Shown one piece after another: positions 1-9,227 of a DNA stretch of 64,000 bases. Position numbers and translations under genes: made by a program. Under the pieces are notes generated by a model, which saw only the letters and a list, made by a program, of their open reading frames with translations, did not search any database and was not told the DNA's origin. Origin of the DNA: Thiosulfatihalobacter marinus (GTDB lineage Bacteria; Pseudomonadota; Alphaproteobacteria; Rhodobacterales; Rhodobacteraceae); NCBI RefSeq assembly GCF_016019955.1, contig NZ_JAECRZ010000010.1:62001-126000 (forward strand), read 5' to 3'. How positions within the stretch are numbered: the stretch's first letter is position 1; every line of letters starts with the position of its first letter.

Positions 1-120
1 TCGCGGGCACCGCCCGCATACCGCCGGTGGGGAATTTCACCCCGCCCTGAGAACAGAGCTACCTTGCCATTCCGCCGCGCCGCCTGCAACATCCCGCGCA
101 ACGTCATCCAAGGCCCGCCC

Positions 121-756
121 ATGCACCCGAACCCCACCTTTCGCACCGCCACGCGCGACGAAAACCTTGCCTTCGCCGCCGAACGCGGGTTTGGCATCCT
201 GACGATAGCGGGCGACGGCGCGCCGCTGATGTCGCACGTGCCTTTCGTGCTGGACGACGACGGCACCTGTGCCGACCTGCATCTGGTGCGCTCCAACCCG
301 ATGTCAACGGCGGTATCCGGCGACATGCCGGCCCGGCTCGCCGTATCGGGGCCGGATGCCTATATCTCACCCGACTGGTATGGCCTGCCCGATCAGGTGC
401 CGACATGGAATTACACCGCCGTGCACCTTGTCGGCTCGCTTTCCCCCCTGCCGGACGGCGATCTGCCGGATCTGCTGGACCGGCTGTCGGCCCATTTCGA
501 AGACCGCCTTCTGCCCAAACCTCCCTGGACCCGCGCCAAGATGGACGGCGACGCATTCCGGCGCATGTGCCGCATGATCCGCCCTTTCCGGCTGTCGATC
601 TCACAGGTGCAGGGCACTTGGAAACTGGGCCAGAACAAACCCGATGCCGCACGCCGCGCCGCCGCCGACGAGATTGACGCACAGGCCGTCGGCAGCGATC
701 CCCGCCTGCTGGCGGCGCTGATGCGCGCGCCGCTTTCAGACCCCAACCAAGGATGA
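121..756 (+). CDS. FMN-binding negative transcriptional regulator, PaiB family
   Basis: A 211-residue protein resembling the PaiB/FMN-binding split-barrel family, members of which bind a flavin and have been linked to repression of protease and sporulation genes in Bacillus. The N-terminal MHPNPTFRTATRDENLAF region, the ILTIAGDGAPLMSHVPFVLD strand pair and the WNYTAVHLVGSL segment are typical of the family; the C-terminal part contains the usual basic QGTWKLGQNK stretch. I start it at the ATG at 121, preceded by AAGG, rather than at an upstream TTG at 64, because family members begin just before the HPNPTF-like motif. It lies 4 bases before the GST gene, so the two are probably co-transcribed. 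The regulated target cannot be inferred here; a flavin-dependent redox role is equally possible. Confidence 0.85.
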   Translation: MHPNPTFRTATRDENLAFAAERGFGILTIAGDGAPLMSHVPFVLDDDGTCADLHLVRSNPMSTAVSGDMPARLAVSGPDAYISPDWYGLPDQVPTWNYTAVHLVGSLSPLPDGDLPDLLDRLSAHFEDRLLPKPPWTRAKMDGDAFRRMCRMIRPFRLSISQVQGTWKLGQNKPDAARRAAADEIDAQAVGSDPRLLAALMRAPLSDPNQG

Positions 757-760
757 CCCC

Positions 761-1363
761 ATGCAACTGATCTTCTCGCCCCCCTCGCCCTTCGTGCGCA
801 AGGTGCATGTCACGCTGATCGAAACCGGCCAGCTTGACGATGTCGAACTGGTGAACGTGGCAACCACCCCGCTCAAGACCGATGCAAGGGCCGCGTCGGC
901 CAATCCGCTGGGCCGCATTCCGGCCCTGCTGCGCCCCGACGGGCCGGCCCTCTATGACAGCCGGGTGATCTGCCGCTTCCTGGCCGCGCGGGCCGGGGCC
1001 GATCTTTATCCCGACGACATCCTGTGGGAGATTCTGACGCTGGAGGCCACCGCCGACGGGCTTCTGGATTCGGCGGTGTCCATGGTCTACGAACACCGCC
1101 TGCGCCCGGCGGAAATGGTCTATGCCCCTTGGGTCGAGGCGCAATGGGGCAAGGTCAGCGGCGCCCTGGATGCGCTGAACGAACGCTGGACGAGCCATCT
1201 CAAGGGGCCGCACAACATGGGCCAGATCGCCGTGGGCTGCGCCCTGGGCTATCTCGATTTCCGGCACTCGGATCGCGACTGGCGCAAGGGCCGCGATGCG
1301 CTGGCGGCATGGTATGCCGACTATGCTCAACGCGAGGCGATGCAGGCAACCATGCCCTCCTGA
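761..1363 (+). CDS. Glutathione S-transferase family protein
   Basis: A 200-residue cytosolic GST-like protein. Residues 1-80 form the thioredoxin-like N-terminal domain, starting MQLIFSPPSPFVRKV with a serine cluster where the catalytic Ser/Cys of bacterial GSTs lies, and including the cis-proline region (GRIPAL) and the YDSRVI segment that binds the glutathione gamma-glutamyl group. Residues 90-200 are the helical C-terminal domain. The start ATG follows the stop of the PaiB-like gene closely, with AAGGA upstream. Bacterial GSTs of this kind take part in detoxification or in glutathione-dependent isomerisation and dehalogenation; the substrate cannot be told from the sequence. Confidence 0.88.
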   Translation: MQLIFSPPSPFVRKVHVTLIETGQLDDVELVNVATTPLKTDARAASANPLGRIPALLRPDGPALYDSRVICRFLAARAGADLYPDDILWEILTLEATADGLLDSAVSMVYEHRLRPAEMVYAPWVEAQWGKVSGALDALNERWTSHLKGPHNMGQIAVGCALGYLDFRHSDRDWRKGRDALAAWYADYAQREAMQATMPS

Positions 1364-1446
1364 CAGAAACACCCGGCCCCGGGCCTGATCCGGGGCGGGG
1401 GCACCTGCCGCGAGGAAAGCCCGCAAGGGCTTGAGGAGCGGCGCGG
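1364..1446. other. Convergent intergenic region with hairpin-forming sequence
   Basis: A short spacer between the convergent GST and formate dehydrogenase alpha genes. It carries two inverted repeats: CCCCGG/CCGGGG around 1378-1395 and AAGCCC-GCAA-GGGCTT at 1417-1432. No strong T-run follows either stem on either strand, so a terminator role is only likely from position. Confidence 0.35.
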
Positions 1447-4230
1447 CTACTCTGCCGCCACCGCCCCTTCAGCCTTTTCCACCTTCACCGCCGAAAACTT
1501 GAACTCGGGGATCTTGCCATAAGGGTCCAGCGCCGCGTTGGTCAGGATATTCGCCGCCGCCTCGACATAGGCAAAGGGCAGGAACACGTTGTTCTCGGCC
1601 ACCGCCCTGTCGGCGCGCGCCATCACCGTCACCGCGCCGCGCCGCGTGCTCAGCCGTACATACTCTCCCGGTGCCACGCCCAGCGCCCGCAGCGTTTTGG
1701 GATGCAGCGAACAATTCGCCTCCGGCTCCACCGCGTCCAGCACCTTCGAGCGCCGCGTCATCGACCCGGTATGCCAATGCTCCAGCTGCCGTCCCGTGAT
1801 CAACACCATGGGATAGGCCGCATCCGGCACCTCGTCCGGCGCGATCACCTGCGCCGGGGCAAACCGTGCCCGCCCCTCGGGGCGCGGGAATCCGTCGCCA
1901 AACACAATGGCCTGCCCCGGATCCTCGGGCGAAAGCGACGGATAGGTCACGGCAGTGTCTTGCAGCCGGTCCCAGGTGATATTGTCCAGCGATTTCATGG
2001 TCCGCTTCATCTCGGCAAACACGTCGCGCGGATGGTCATAGGACCAGTCCAGCCCCAACCGTTTTGCCAGTTCCACCTCGATCCACCAATCTTCGCGGGC
2101 CTCGCCGGGCGGCGCGCATACCGGCCGCCCCATCTGCACCTGCCGGTTGGTATTCGTCACCGTGCCCGACTTTTCGTACCACGCGCTCGACGGCAGGATC
2201 ACATCCGCGTAATTCGCGGTTTCCGTCAGGAAAATATCCTGCACCACCAGATGCTCCAGCCTGGCCAGCGCGGCGCGGGCATGATCCACATCCGGGTCCG
2301 ACATGGCCGGGTTCTCGCCCAGAATATACATGCCACGAATATCGCCATCATGGATCGCGTGCATGATCTCGACCACGGTCAGCCCTTTTTCGGCGCTGAA
2401 ATCGCCCGATTGCCACAGCTCGCGGAACGCCGAGCGCACCCCGTCATCCGTCACGCTTTGGTAATCCGGCAGGAACATCGGAATCAGCCCCGCATCCGAG
2501 GCCCCCTGCACATTGTTCTGGCCCCGCAGCGGGTGCAGCCCCGCGCCGGGTTTACCCACATTGCCTGTCATCAGGGCCAGGTTGATCAGGCAGCGCGCGT
2601 TGTCCGTGCCGTGGATATGCTGGCTGACACCCATGCCCCAGAAGATCATACCCGCCTTGCCCGCCGCAAACGTCCGCGCCGCCGCGCGCAATGCGTCGGC
2701 GTCGATCCCGCAAACCGGCGCCATCTTCTCGGGGCTGAAATCCTTCAGATGCGCGGTCATCGCCTCCCAGTTCTCGGTGAACCGCGCGATATAGTCGGCG
2801 TCATACAATTCTTCCTCGACGATCACATGCATGATCGCGTTCAGCATCGACACGTCGCCCCCGGCCCTGAACTGCAACCGGTGGGTCGCGAACCGTCCCA
2901 GCCCCACGCCGCGCGGGTCCATCACGATCAGCTTGCCGCCCCGCTTGGCGAACTGCTTGAAATAAGTCGCCGCGACGGGGTGGTTTTCCACCGGATTGGC
3001 CCCGATCACGATCGCCACGTCGGCATTCTCGATCTCGTTGAACGTCGCCGTCACCGCGCCGCTGCCGACATTCTCCAAAAGCGCCGCCACCGACGACGCA
3101 TGACACAGCCGCGTACAGTGATCCACGTTGTTATGGCCAAACCCCTGCCGGATCAGCTTCTGGAACAGATAGGCCTCTTCGTTGGAACATTTGGCCGATC
3201 CGAACCCGGCCACATAGCTGCCCTTCTGATCCCGCAACTTCGCCAGCCCCCCGGCGGCCACGTCCAACGCCTCGTCCCACGACGCCTCGCGGAAATGCGT
3301 CATCAGGTTGCCCGGATCCACGTTCAGCCCCTTCGCCGGCGCATCCGCGCGCCGGATCAGCGGTTTCGTCAGCCGATGCGGATGCTCGATATAGTCAAAC
3401 CCGAACCGCCCCTTCACACACAGCCGGTTTTCATTGGCCGGTCCGTCGATCCCCTCGACATATCTGATCCTGTTGTCCTTGACCTTGAACCGGATCTGAC
3501 AGCCCACCCCGCAATAGGGGCAAACCGAATCCACCTCGCGGTCATAATCCTTGCTGTCCCCGGCCTGCGCGTCATCTAGCACGTTTGCAGGCATCAGCGC
3601 CCCCGTCGGACAGGCCTGCACACATTCACCACAAGCCACACAGGTGCTGTCGCCCATCGGGTCATCCTGATCGAACACGATCCTGGCACCGGCGCCGCGC
3701 CCGCCCATGCCGATCACGTCATTCACCTGCACTTCGCGGCAGGCCCGCACACACAGGTTACAGTGGATACAGGCATCCAGATTGACACGCATCGCCACAT
3801 GGCTCGCATCCAGCAGCGGCACAAACTCCGGCTCTTTCTTCGGAAACCGGCTCTCGTCCACCCCGGTCAGCGCCGCCATGTCCCGGAAATGGCTGGATGC
3901 GTCATGCGCCACCTCGGGCTGATCGGCGGCCAGCAACTCCACCACCATTGCACGCGCCTTTTTCGCCCGCGCACTCTCGGACTGCACCACCATACCCTCG
4001 GCCACCGGCCGGATGCAGGATGCCACCAGCGTGCGCTCGCCCTCGACCTCCACCATGCAGGCCCGGCAATTTCCGTCCGCCCGATAGCCCTTGGCCGGCT
4101 TGTGGCACAGATGCGGGATCACAAGCCCACGCCCATGCGCCGCCTCCCAGATCGAGGTGCCTTCGGGAACCGTCACGTCCTCGCCGTTGAGGGAAAAGGT
4201 AACGGTTTTGGTGTCGCTGGCATCAAGCAT
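1447..4230 (-). CDS. fdsA: NAD-dependent formate dehydrogenase, catalytic alpha subunit
   Basis: A 927-residue cytoplasmic molybdo- or tungsto-enzyme subunit that oxidises formate to CO2. In order: a 2Fe-2S ferredoxin-like domain (C42, C55, C58, C72); a NuoG-type His/Cys region; two 4Fe-4S ferredoxin motifs (C154/C157/C160/C164 and C197/C200/C203/C207); a further 4Fe-4S motif (C237, C240, C244, C271) opening the bis-pterin-guanine-dinucleotide domain; and the active-site motif RLCHASSVAAL with C376 as the probable metal ligand (Cys, not selenocysteine). The C-terminal dinucleotide-binding domain covers roughly 800-920. Size and order match FdsA/Fdh1A. It is the second gene after a fused beta subunit 96 bases upstream. 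The fdhD sulfurtransferase and the small fdsD subunit often found with fdsA are not present on either side. Confidence 0.95.
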   Translation of the reverse strand: MLDASDTKTVTFSLNGEDVTVPEGTSIWEAAHGRGLVIPHLCHKPAKGYRADGNCRACMVEVEGERTLVASCIRPVAEGMVVQSESARAKKARAMVVELLAADQPEVAHDASSHFRDMAALTGVDESRFPKKEPEFVPLLDASHVAMRVNLDACIHCNLCVRACREVQVNDVIGMGGRGAGARIVFDQDDPMGDSTCVACGECVQACPTGALMPANVLDDAQAGDSKDYDREVDSVCPYCGVGCQIRFKVKDNRIRYVEGIDGPANENRLCVKGRFGFDYIEHPHRLTKPLIRRADAPAKGLNVDPGNLMTHFREASWDEALDVAAGGLAKLRDQKGSYVAGFGSAKCSNEEAYLFQKLIRQGFGHNNVDHCTRLCHASSVAALLENVGSGAVTATFNEIENADVAIVIGANPVENHPVAATYFKQFAKRGGKLIVMDPRGVGLGRFATHRLQFRAGGDVSMLNAIMHVIVEEELYDADYIARFTENWEAMTAHLKDFSPEKMAPVCGIDADALRAAARTFAAGKAGMIFWGMGVSQHIHGTDNARCLINLALMTGNVGKPGAGLHPLRGQNNVQGASDAGLIPMFLPDYQSVTDDGVRSAFRELWQSGDFSAEKGLTVVEIMHAIHDGDIRGMYILGENPAMSDPDVDHARAALARLEHLVVQDIFLTETANYADVILPSSAWYEKSGTVTNTNRQVQMGRPVCAPPGEAREDWWIEVELAKRLGLDWSYDHPRDVFAEMKRTMKSLDNITWDRLQDTAVTYPSLSPEDPGQAIVFGDGFPRPEGRARFAPAQVIAPDEVPDAAYPMVLITGRQLEHWHTGSMTRRSKVLDAVEPEANCSLHPKTLRALGVAPGEYVRLSTRRGAVTVMARADRAVAENNVFLPFAYVEAAANILTNAALDPYGKIPEFKFSAVKVEKAEGAVAAE

Positions 4231-4261
4231 GGCTGACCTCCGCGCAGAAATTCAAGGTAAG

Positions 4262-4305
4262 GGGCGCGCCCGACCCTGGGTGGGCGCGGCCCGGCGATGC
4301 CGGAC
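4262..4305 (-). other. Intercistronic hairpins between formate dehydrogenase genes
   Basis: Two adjacent inverted repeats lie in the 96-base gap between the beta and alpha genes: CGCGCCC (4265-4271) with GGGCGCG (4282-4288), and CCGGC-GAT-GCCGG (4291-4303). There is no T-run, so they are more likely to affect mRNA stability or processing than to terminate transcription. Confidence 0.4.
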
Positions 4306-4326
4306 CACAAGGCATTGAGCGAGCCA

Positions 4327-6015
4327 TCAAATCTCCTCCCCGAAATGCTTCATCACCAACCTGATCGGGTTTGGCGCTGCCTGCCCCAGCCCACAGATCG
4401 AGGCATCGCCCATCACCTGGCACAGCTCCTCCAGCAGCGGCTGGTCCCAACGGTCCGCCTGCATCAGCTTCACCGCCTTCTCACAGCCCGCACGGCACGG
4501 CGTACATTGCCCGCAACTCTCATCCTCAAAGAACCGCAGCATGTTCAGCGCCGCCCCGCGCGCCGAATCCCGGTCCGACAGCACCACAACAGCCGCCGAC
4601 CCGATAAAGCTGCCATGCGGCTGCAACATGTCGAAATCCAGCGGGATGTCATCCATCGACGCGGGCAACAGCCCCGAAGACGGCCCGCCCGGCTGATAGG
4701 CCTTGAACACATGGCCCTCCAACATGCCACCCGCCGCCGCGATCACATCCCGGATCGTCGACCCGGCAGGCAACAGGTACACACCCGGCGCCGCCACACG
4801 TCCCGACACCGAATAGCTGCGCAGCCCCTTGCGCCCGTTCTTCTCGACCGCGAACACCTCTGGCCCCTCGCGGCAGATGCGTCCCACCCAATAAAGTGTC
4901 TCGACATTGTTCACCAGCGTCGGGCGGCCAAACACGCCCACCTGCGCGACAAAAGGCGGACGGTGGCGCGGCAGCCCCCGCTTGCCCTCGATCGATTCGA
5001 TCATCGCGCTCTCTTCGCCACAGATATAGGCCCCGGCCCCGCGCCGCAGATCGATATAGCCCGGCGCGACAATCCCGGCCTCTTCCAGCGCGCCAATCTC
5101 GCGCCGCAAGATCTCCAGAACCGCCGGATACTCATCGCGCATATAGATGAAACAGGTCCGGGCCGCGATCGACCAGGCCGCGATCAGCATCCCCTCCAGG
5201 AACAGGTGCGGCGTACGCTCCAGGTAATGGCGATCCTTGAATGTGCCCGGTTCGCCCTCGTCGCCATTCACGGCAAGGTATCGCGGTCCCGGCTCGGCGC
5301 GCACAAAGTCCCATTTCCGGCCCGAAGGGAACCCCGCCCCGCCCAAACCGCGCAGCCCCGACTCCAGCACCTTTTGCGCTTCGGCCGCCGGGTCGCCCCC
5401 GGCGCGCAGCCGCAACAGCGTGTCATAGCCGCCGTCCGCGCGGTAGCTGGCAAAATCCTCGTATTCCGGCACATGCGCGTGGGTCTCCCCCGCCGCAATC
5501 GCCGCCTGCGCCTTTTCAGGCGTGGCATGATCGATATGATGATGCCCGATCTCCAGCACCGGCGCCGTATCGCACCGCCCCATACAGGGCGCGCGCAACA
5601 CCCGCACCTCCGCCGGGTCCAGCCCGTCCTCCAGCGCCCTGCGCAGCGCCGCCGCGCCTGCCATCTCGCAGGACAGCGAATCGCATACCCGGATCGTCAG
5701 CGCCGGGGGTGGTGCCTCGCCCGCGCGCACCACGTCGAAATGCGCATAAAACGTCGCCACTTCGTAGATCTCGGCCTGCGCCAGCCCCATCTCGTCGCCC
5801 AGCGCCCGGATATGCGCCGCCGACAGATGCCCATACGCGTCCTGGATCAGGTGCAGGAATTCAATCAGCAAATCCCGCCGCCGGGGCCGATCCCCCAACA
5901 GCGCGCGCAGCTCTTCCAACGCAACATCGTCCAGCTGCCGCCCCTTGGGCGTGTGCCGGGACTTGCCCGTACCCTTCTTTTTCCAGATGCCTTTTTGATC
6001 GTCCAGCGGTGCCAT
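4327..6015 (-). CDS. fdsB: Formate dehydrogenase beta subunit, fused NuoE-like and NuoF-like domains
   Basis: A 562-residue diaphorase subunit that passes electrons from the catalytic subunit to NAD+. Residues ~35-170 are a NuoE/FdsG-like thioredoxin fold with the 2Fe-2S ligands C111, C116, C144 and C148. Residues ~195-562 are NuoF/FdsB-like, with the glycine-rich NADH/FMN segment LRGLGGAGFPSGRKW, the FMN loop NGDEGEPGTFKDR, and the 4Fe-4S cluster motif C501/C504/C507 plus C541. I choose the ATG at 6015 because it has AGGGAGGG just upstream; an in-frame start at 6105 would add 30 residues without family resemblance. The two domains are separate proteins (FdsG, FdsB) in Rhodobacter and Cupriavidus, but fused in Methylobacterium Fdh1B. 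The alpha gene follows, and a LysR gene precedes on the same strand. Confidence 0.93.
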   Translation of the reverse strand: MAPLDDQKGIWKKKGTGKSRHTPKGRQLDDVALEELRALLGDRPRRRDLLIEFLHLIQDAYGHLSAAHIRALGDEMGLAQAEIYEVATFYAHFDVVRAGEAPPPALTIRVCDSLSCEMAGAAALRRALEDGLDPAEVRVLRAPCMGRCDTAPVLEIGHHHIDHATPEKAQAAIAAGETHAHVPEYEDFASYRADGGYDTLLRLRAGGDPAAEAQKVLESGLRGLGGAGFPSGRKWDFVRAEPGPRYLAVNGDEGEPGTFKDRHYLERTPHLFLEGMLIAAWSIAARTCFIYMRDEYPAVLEILRREIGALEEAGIVAPGYIDLRRGAGAYICGEESAMIESIEGKRGLPRHRPPFVAQVGVFGRPTLVNNVETLYWVGRICREGPEVFAVEKNGRKGLRSYSVSGRVAAPGVYLLPAGSTIRDVIAAAGGMLEGHVFKAYQPGGPSSGLLPASMDDIPLDFDMLQPHGSFIGSAAVVVLSDRDSARGAALNMLRFFEDESCGQCTPCRAGCEKAVKLMQADRWDQPLLEELCQVMGDASICGLGQAAPNPIRLVMKHFGEEI

Positions 6016-6088
6016 GGTGCCCTCCCTGCCAGGGCACATGCTGGCATCACCAAATCTGATAATCAATCCAGCAAAACTGAAGGCGCGA

Positions 6089-6979
6089 TCAGCCTTGCTT
6101 ATCACTCAGCACAACCCGCCGCAACGCCTCGACCGTTCCCAGGCCGGGCGCGCGCACCTGGCTGACCAGGCTCACTTCCTTCTCCACCAAAGGCGCCTCC
6201 AGCCGCAGCGCCACCGTCCCGCCAACCCCACCAAGCGACCGCACCAACCCCTCCGGCACCACCGTGGCCGCAACCCCCTCGGCCGCCATCACCACGGACG
6301 CCGTGAAACCACTGGTCTCCGCGATCACATTGGGCACCAGCCCCAACTCGCCGAAAACCCGGTCCAGAATGCGCCGGTTCTGCATCCCCGGCTCCAACAG
6401 GCTCAGCGGCAATCCCGCGGCCTCGGTCCAGCCGACCGCCCCGGTTGCGCGCGGCGCCAGCGCCCTGGGCACCAACAGCAGGTAGCGCTCATCATACAGC
6501 CGCTCCACCCGCAGCATGTCACGCGACACCCCTTCGGAATATGTGATCCCCGCATCGAATGTCCCGTTTTCAAGCCCCTGCTGAATCTTCAGGGAACTGG
6601 CCGCCTGGATGTTCAACGTGATTCCGGGATAGACTGTCCGCAACTGCCCCGCCAGCCCCGCCGCATAGGCAATCGCCGTGGGAATCACCCCCAGGGCAAG
6701 CTTGCCCGTCACCGCCCCACTGGCCGACCGAAACTCTTCCTCCAGAACCCGCACGCCATCCATGACCTTGCGCGCATGGCGCACCAGCGCCTCGCCCTGC
6801 GGTGTGAATCCCTGAAAACGATTGCCCCGCTTGACGATCGCCGTGTCCAGCCGCTCCTCCATCTTGCGGACCCGCATCGAAAAAGCCGGCTGAGTCACGC
6901 CACACTCCTCCGCGGCCCGCGCGAAATGCTTGTGCCGCGCCAGTGCCGACAGGAATTCCAGGTCCTTCAAACTGATCAA
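6089..6979 (-). CDS. LysR-family transcriptional regulator, likely controlling formate dehydrogenase
   Basis: A 296-residue LysR regulator. Residues 1-60 hold the winged helix-turn-helix (LKDLEFLSALARHKHFARAAEECGVTQPAFSMRVRKME); residues ~85-290 are the periplasmic-binding-protein-like effector domain, starting GKLALGVIPT. The best start is a TTG at 6979 preceded by AAAGGGGG, giving the usual LysR N-terminus ISLKDLEF; an upstream start at 7207 would add a low-complexity extension over the promoter region. It is transcribed in the same direction as, and 73 bases upstream of, the formate dehydrogenase genes, so it probably regulates them and may share their transcript. The inducer is unknown; formate is the obvious guess. 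Confidence 0.88.
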   Translation of the reverse strand: MISLKDLEFLSALARHKHFARAAEECGVTQPAFSMRVRKMEERLDTAIVKRGNRFQGFTPQGEALVRHARKVMDGVRVLEEEFRSASGAVTGKLALGVIPTAIAYAAGLAGQLRTVYPGITLNIQAASSLKIQQGLENGTFDAGITYSEGVSRDMLRVERLYDERYLLLVPRALAPRATGAVGWTEAAGLPLSLLEPGMQNRRILDRVFGELGLVPNVIAETSGFTASVVMAAEGVAATVVPEGLVRSLGGVGGTVALRLEAPLVEKEVSLVSQVRAPGLGTVEALRRVVLSDKQG

Positions 6980-7327
6980 TGTTGCCCCCTTTAAGACCCA
7001 AGCCCTACCGCACCGCCTCCCCCCAAACCAGACACCAAACTTCTTTTGGCTCCAAATATCCCGGGGAGTCGCGCCGCGCGCGACGGGGCAGCGCCCCGCA
7101 CCCCGGCGCAACCGCGCCGGGACATACTGTGCGCCGCAGGCGCCCGATTTGACACCACCCTCCCGACTGCGCCCCAAGCGCGACAGAGGGACGCGACGGG
7201 AACGCACACGCGAATGTAAGCTGGACGGCCCGCATCCCCTTCGTTAAATAGCGGCGGGGAGAGGCTGCGGGACACCGCGGCCCTGACGATATTGGCCGGT
7301 TGTCGGCTGAAAAATGGAGAGAACCTC
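6980..7327. other. Divergent intergenic region (LysR/petA) carrying a dispersed GC-rich repeat
   Basis: A 348-base region without a convincing gene. It must hold the promoters for the minus-strand LysR gene and the plus-strand petABC operon. Positions 7041-7120 hold a GC-rich palindromic repeat also found at 31886-31970. The GGAGAG at about 7316-7321 is the petA ribosome binding site. Several small open frames cross the region but show no family resemblance. Confidence 0.6.
7041..7120. repeat. Dispersed intergenic repeat, copy 1
   Basis: Begins TTCTTTTGGCT, then AAATATCC, GGGG, a palindromic CGCG block, CGACGGGG, CA and GCCCC. The same succession of blocks occurs at 31886-31970. The two copies are in the same orientation. 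The palindromic blocks could fold into hairpins in RNA or single-stranded DNA. From memory, sequences of this style are frequent between genes in Rhodobacteraceae. Confidence 0.65.
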
Positions 7328-7888
7328 GTGTCCCACGCAGAAGATCACGAAGGCACCCGCAGAGACTTCCTCTACTACGCCACCGCCGGCGCAGGTGCCG
7401 TAACCGCAGGGGCCGCCATCTGGCCGCTGGTCAACCAGATGAATCCGTCGGCAGATGTCAGGGCGCTGTCCTCGATTCGCGTCGATGTGTCCGGTGTGGA
7501 CACCGGCACGCAACTGACCGTCAAATGGCTGGGCAAGCCGGTGTTCATCCGCCGCCGCACCCCGGACGAGATCGAAGCCGCCCGGGCTGTGAACCTGGAC
7601 GAACTGATCGACACGAACGCCCAGAACCGCATGGACATGACGCTGGACGCCTCTGACCAGAACCGGACGCTGGACGAAGCCGGCGAATGGCTGGTCATGA
7701 TCGGTGTCTGCACCCATCTCGGCTGTGTTCCGATCGGGGACGGCGCCGGCGATTTCGGCGGCTGGTTCTGCCCGTGCCACGGGTCGCACTACGATACCGC
7801 GGGCCGCATCCGCAAGGGCCCCGCCCCCGAGAACCTCTGGGTTCCCGTGGCCGAATTCGTCGATGATTCGACGATCAAACTGGGATAA
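7328..7888 (+). CDS. petA: Ubiquinol-cytochrome c reductase Rieske iron-sulfur subunit
   Basis: A 186-residue Rieske protein of the cytochrome bc1 complex, carrying electrons from ubiquinol to cytochrome c1. The N-terminus contains a twin-arginine segment ([12 protein letters not shown]11-R12) followed by a membrane anchor (~15-36), as expected for Tat-inserted Rieske proteins. Cluster ligands are C128, H130 (CTHLGC) and C148, H151 (CPCHGSHY), with C133-C150 as the stabilising disulfide. The start is a GTG at 7328 with GGAGAG upstream, giving the [15 protein letters not shown]-terminus found in Rhodobacter; the longer ATG start at 7292 has no such support. First gene of petABC, 11 bases before petB. 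Confidence 0.97.
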   Translation: MSHAEDHEGTRRDFLYYATAGAGAVTAGAAIWPLVNQMNPSADVRALSSIRVDVSGVDTGTQLTVKWLGKPVFIRRRTPDEIEAARAVNLDELIDTNAQNRMDMTLDASDQNRTLDEAGEWLVMIGVCTHLGCVPIGDGAGDFGGWFCPCHGSHYDTAGRIRKGPAPENLWVPVAEFVDDSTIKLG

Positions 7889-7899
7889 GGAGCGCGCAT

Positions 7900-9213
7900 A
7901 TGTCCGGTATTCCCCACGATCACTACGAACCCAAGACTCGCGCGGAAAAGTGGCTGCACAGCCGCTTGCCGATCGTTGGCCTTCTCTATGACACCCTGAT
8001 GATTCCCACCCCCAAGAACCTGAACTGGTGGTGGATCTGGGGCATCGTCCTGGCCTTCTGCCTGGTCCTGCAAATCGTCACCGGCGTCATCCTGGTGATG
8101 CACTACACGCCGAATGTGGATCTGGCATTTGCCTCGATCGAGCACATCATGCGCAACGTGAACGGCGGGCACATGATTCGCTACCTGCACATGAATGGCG
8201 CGTCCCTGTTCTTCTTTGCGGTCTATATCCACATGTTCCGCGGCCTGTATTACGGCTCTTACAAGGCCCCGCGCGAAGTCACCTGGATCATCGGCATGCT
8301 GATTTACCTGCTGATGATGGCAACCGGCTTTTTGGGCTATGTTCTGCCCTGGGGTCAGATGTCGTTCTGGGGCGCAACCGTGATCACCGGCCTGTTTGGC
8401 GCGATCCCGTTCGTGGGTGAGGCACTGCAAACCTGGCTGCTGGGCGGACCGGCGGTCGACAACGCCACGCTGAACCGCTTCTTCTCGCTGCACTACCTGC
8501 TGCCCTTCGTGATTGCCGCGCTGGTGATCGTTCACATCTGGGCCTTCCACACCACGGGCAACAACAACCCCGCCGGCATCGACGTTCGCAAGGGCTCCAA
8601 GGAAGAGGTCAAGAAAGACACCCTGCCGTTCTGGCCCTACTTCGTGATGAAGGATCTGTTCGCGCTGGGCGTGGTTCTGGTGGTGTTCTTCGCTGTCGTG
8701 GGCTTCATGCCCAACTACTTCGGACACCCCGACAACTATATCGAGGCAAACCCGCTTGTGACCCCCGCGAATATCGTGCCGGAATGGTATTACCTGCCGT
8801 TCTACGCGATCCTGCGTGCCTTCACGTCGGATGTCTGGGTGGTGATGTTCGCAAGCTGGATCACCGGCGGCATCGTCGACGCCAAGTTCTTTGGCGTCCT
8901 GGCAATGTTCGGTGCCATCTTCGTCATGGTTCTGGTGCCGTGGCTGGATACCAGCCGCGTACGCTCGGGCAAGTACCGGCCTCAGTTCCGGTGGTGGTTC
9001 TATCTCCTGGTGATCGACTTCATCGTCCTGATGTGGGCTGGTGCCATGCCCGCGCAACCCCCGTATTCGATCATCTCGCTGATTGGCGCGACCTACTGGT
9101 TTGCCTATTTCCTCGTGATTCTGCCGATCCTCGGCGTCATCGAGAAGCCAACCACACCACCGGCCACGATCGAAGACGATTTCAACGCCCATTACGGCAA
9201 ACCTGCTGAATAA
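7900..9213 (+). CDS. petB: Cytochrome b subunit of the bc1 complex
   Basis: A 437-residue integral membrane protein with eight or so transmembrane helices, housing haems bL and bH and both quinone sites. Diagnostic features are the early [10 protein letters not shown] helix, haem-binding histidines in the second and fourth helices (for example in [16 protein letters not shown] and the [13 protein letters not shown] region), and the Qo-site [15 protein letters not shown] motif. Length matches the single-polypeptide Rhodobacter cytochrome b. Start ATG at 7900 has AAGGAG upstream. It lies between petA and petC, with 14 bases before petC. Confidence 0.98.
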   Translation: MSGIPHDHYEPKTRAEKWLHSRLPIVGLLYDTLMIPTPKNLNWWWIWGIVLAFCLVLQIVTGVILVMHYTPNVDLAFASIEHIMRNVNGGHMIRYLHMNGASLFFFAVYIHMFRGLYYGSYKAPREVTWIIGMLIYLLMMATGFLGYVLPWGQMSFWGATVITGLFGAIPFVGEALQTWLLGGPAVDNATLNRFFSLHYLLPFVIAALVIVHIWAFHTTGNNNPAGIDVRKGSKEEVKKDTLPFWPYFVMKDLFALGVVLVVFFAVVGFMPNYFGHPDNYIEANPLVTPANIVPEWYYLPFYAILRAFTSDVWVVMFASWITGGIVDAKFFGVLAMFGAIFVMVLVPWLDTSRVRSGKYRPQFRWWFYLLVIDFIVLMWAGAMPAQPPYSIISLIGATYWFAYFLVILPILGVIEKPTTPPATIEDDFNAHYGKPAE

Positions 9214-9227
9214 AGGGAAACAGGATA

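Noticed and set aside
104..1426. Long minus-strand open frame opposite the PaiB-like and GST genes
   Set aside because: Arg/Pro-rich translation without family resemblance; it is the GC-rich shadow of two well supported plus-strand genes.
1702..3579. 625-codon plus-strand open frame opposite formate dehydrogenase alpha
   Set aside because: His/Arg-rich, no domains; the minus strand encodes every expected iron-sulfur motif of FdsA.
4297..6165. 622-codon plus-strand open frame opposite formate dehydrogenase beta
   Set aside because: Shadow of the NuoE/NuoF-like gene; no recognisable motif.
7789..9192. 467-codon minus-strand open frame opposite petB
   Set aside because: His/Gln/Asp-rich shadow; petB on the plus strand is unmistakable.
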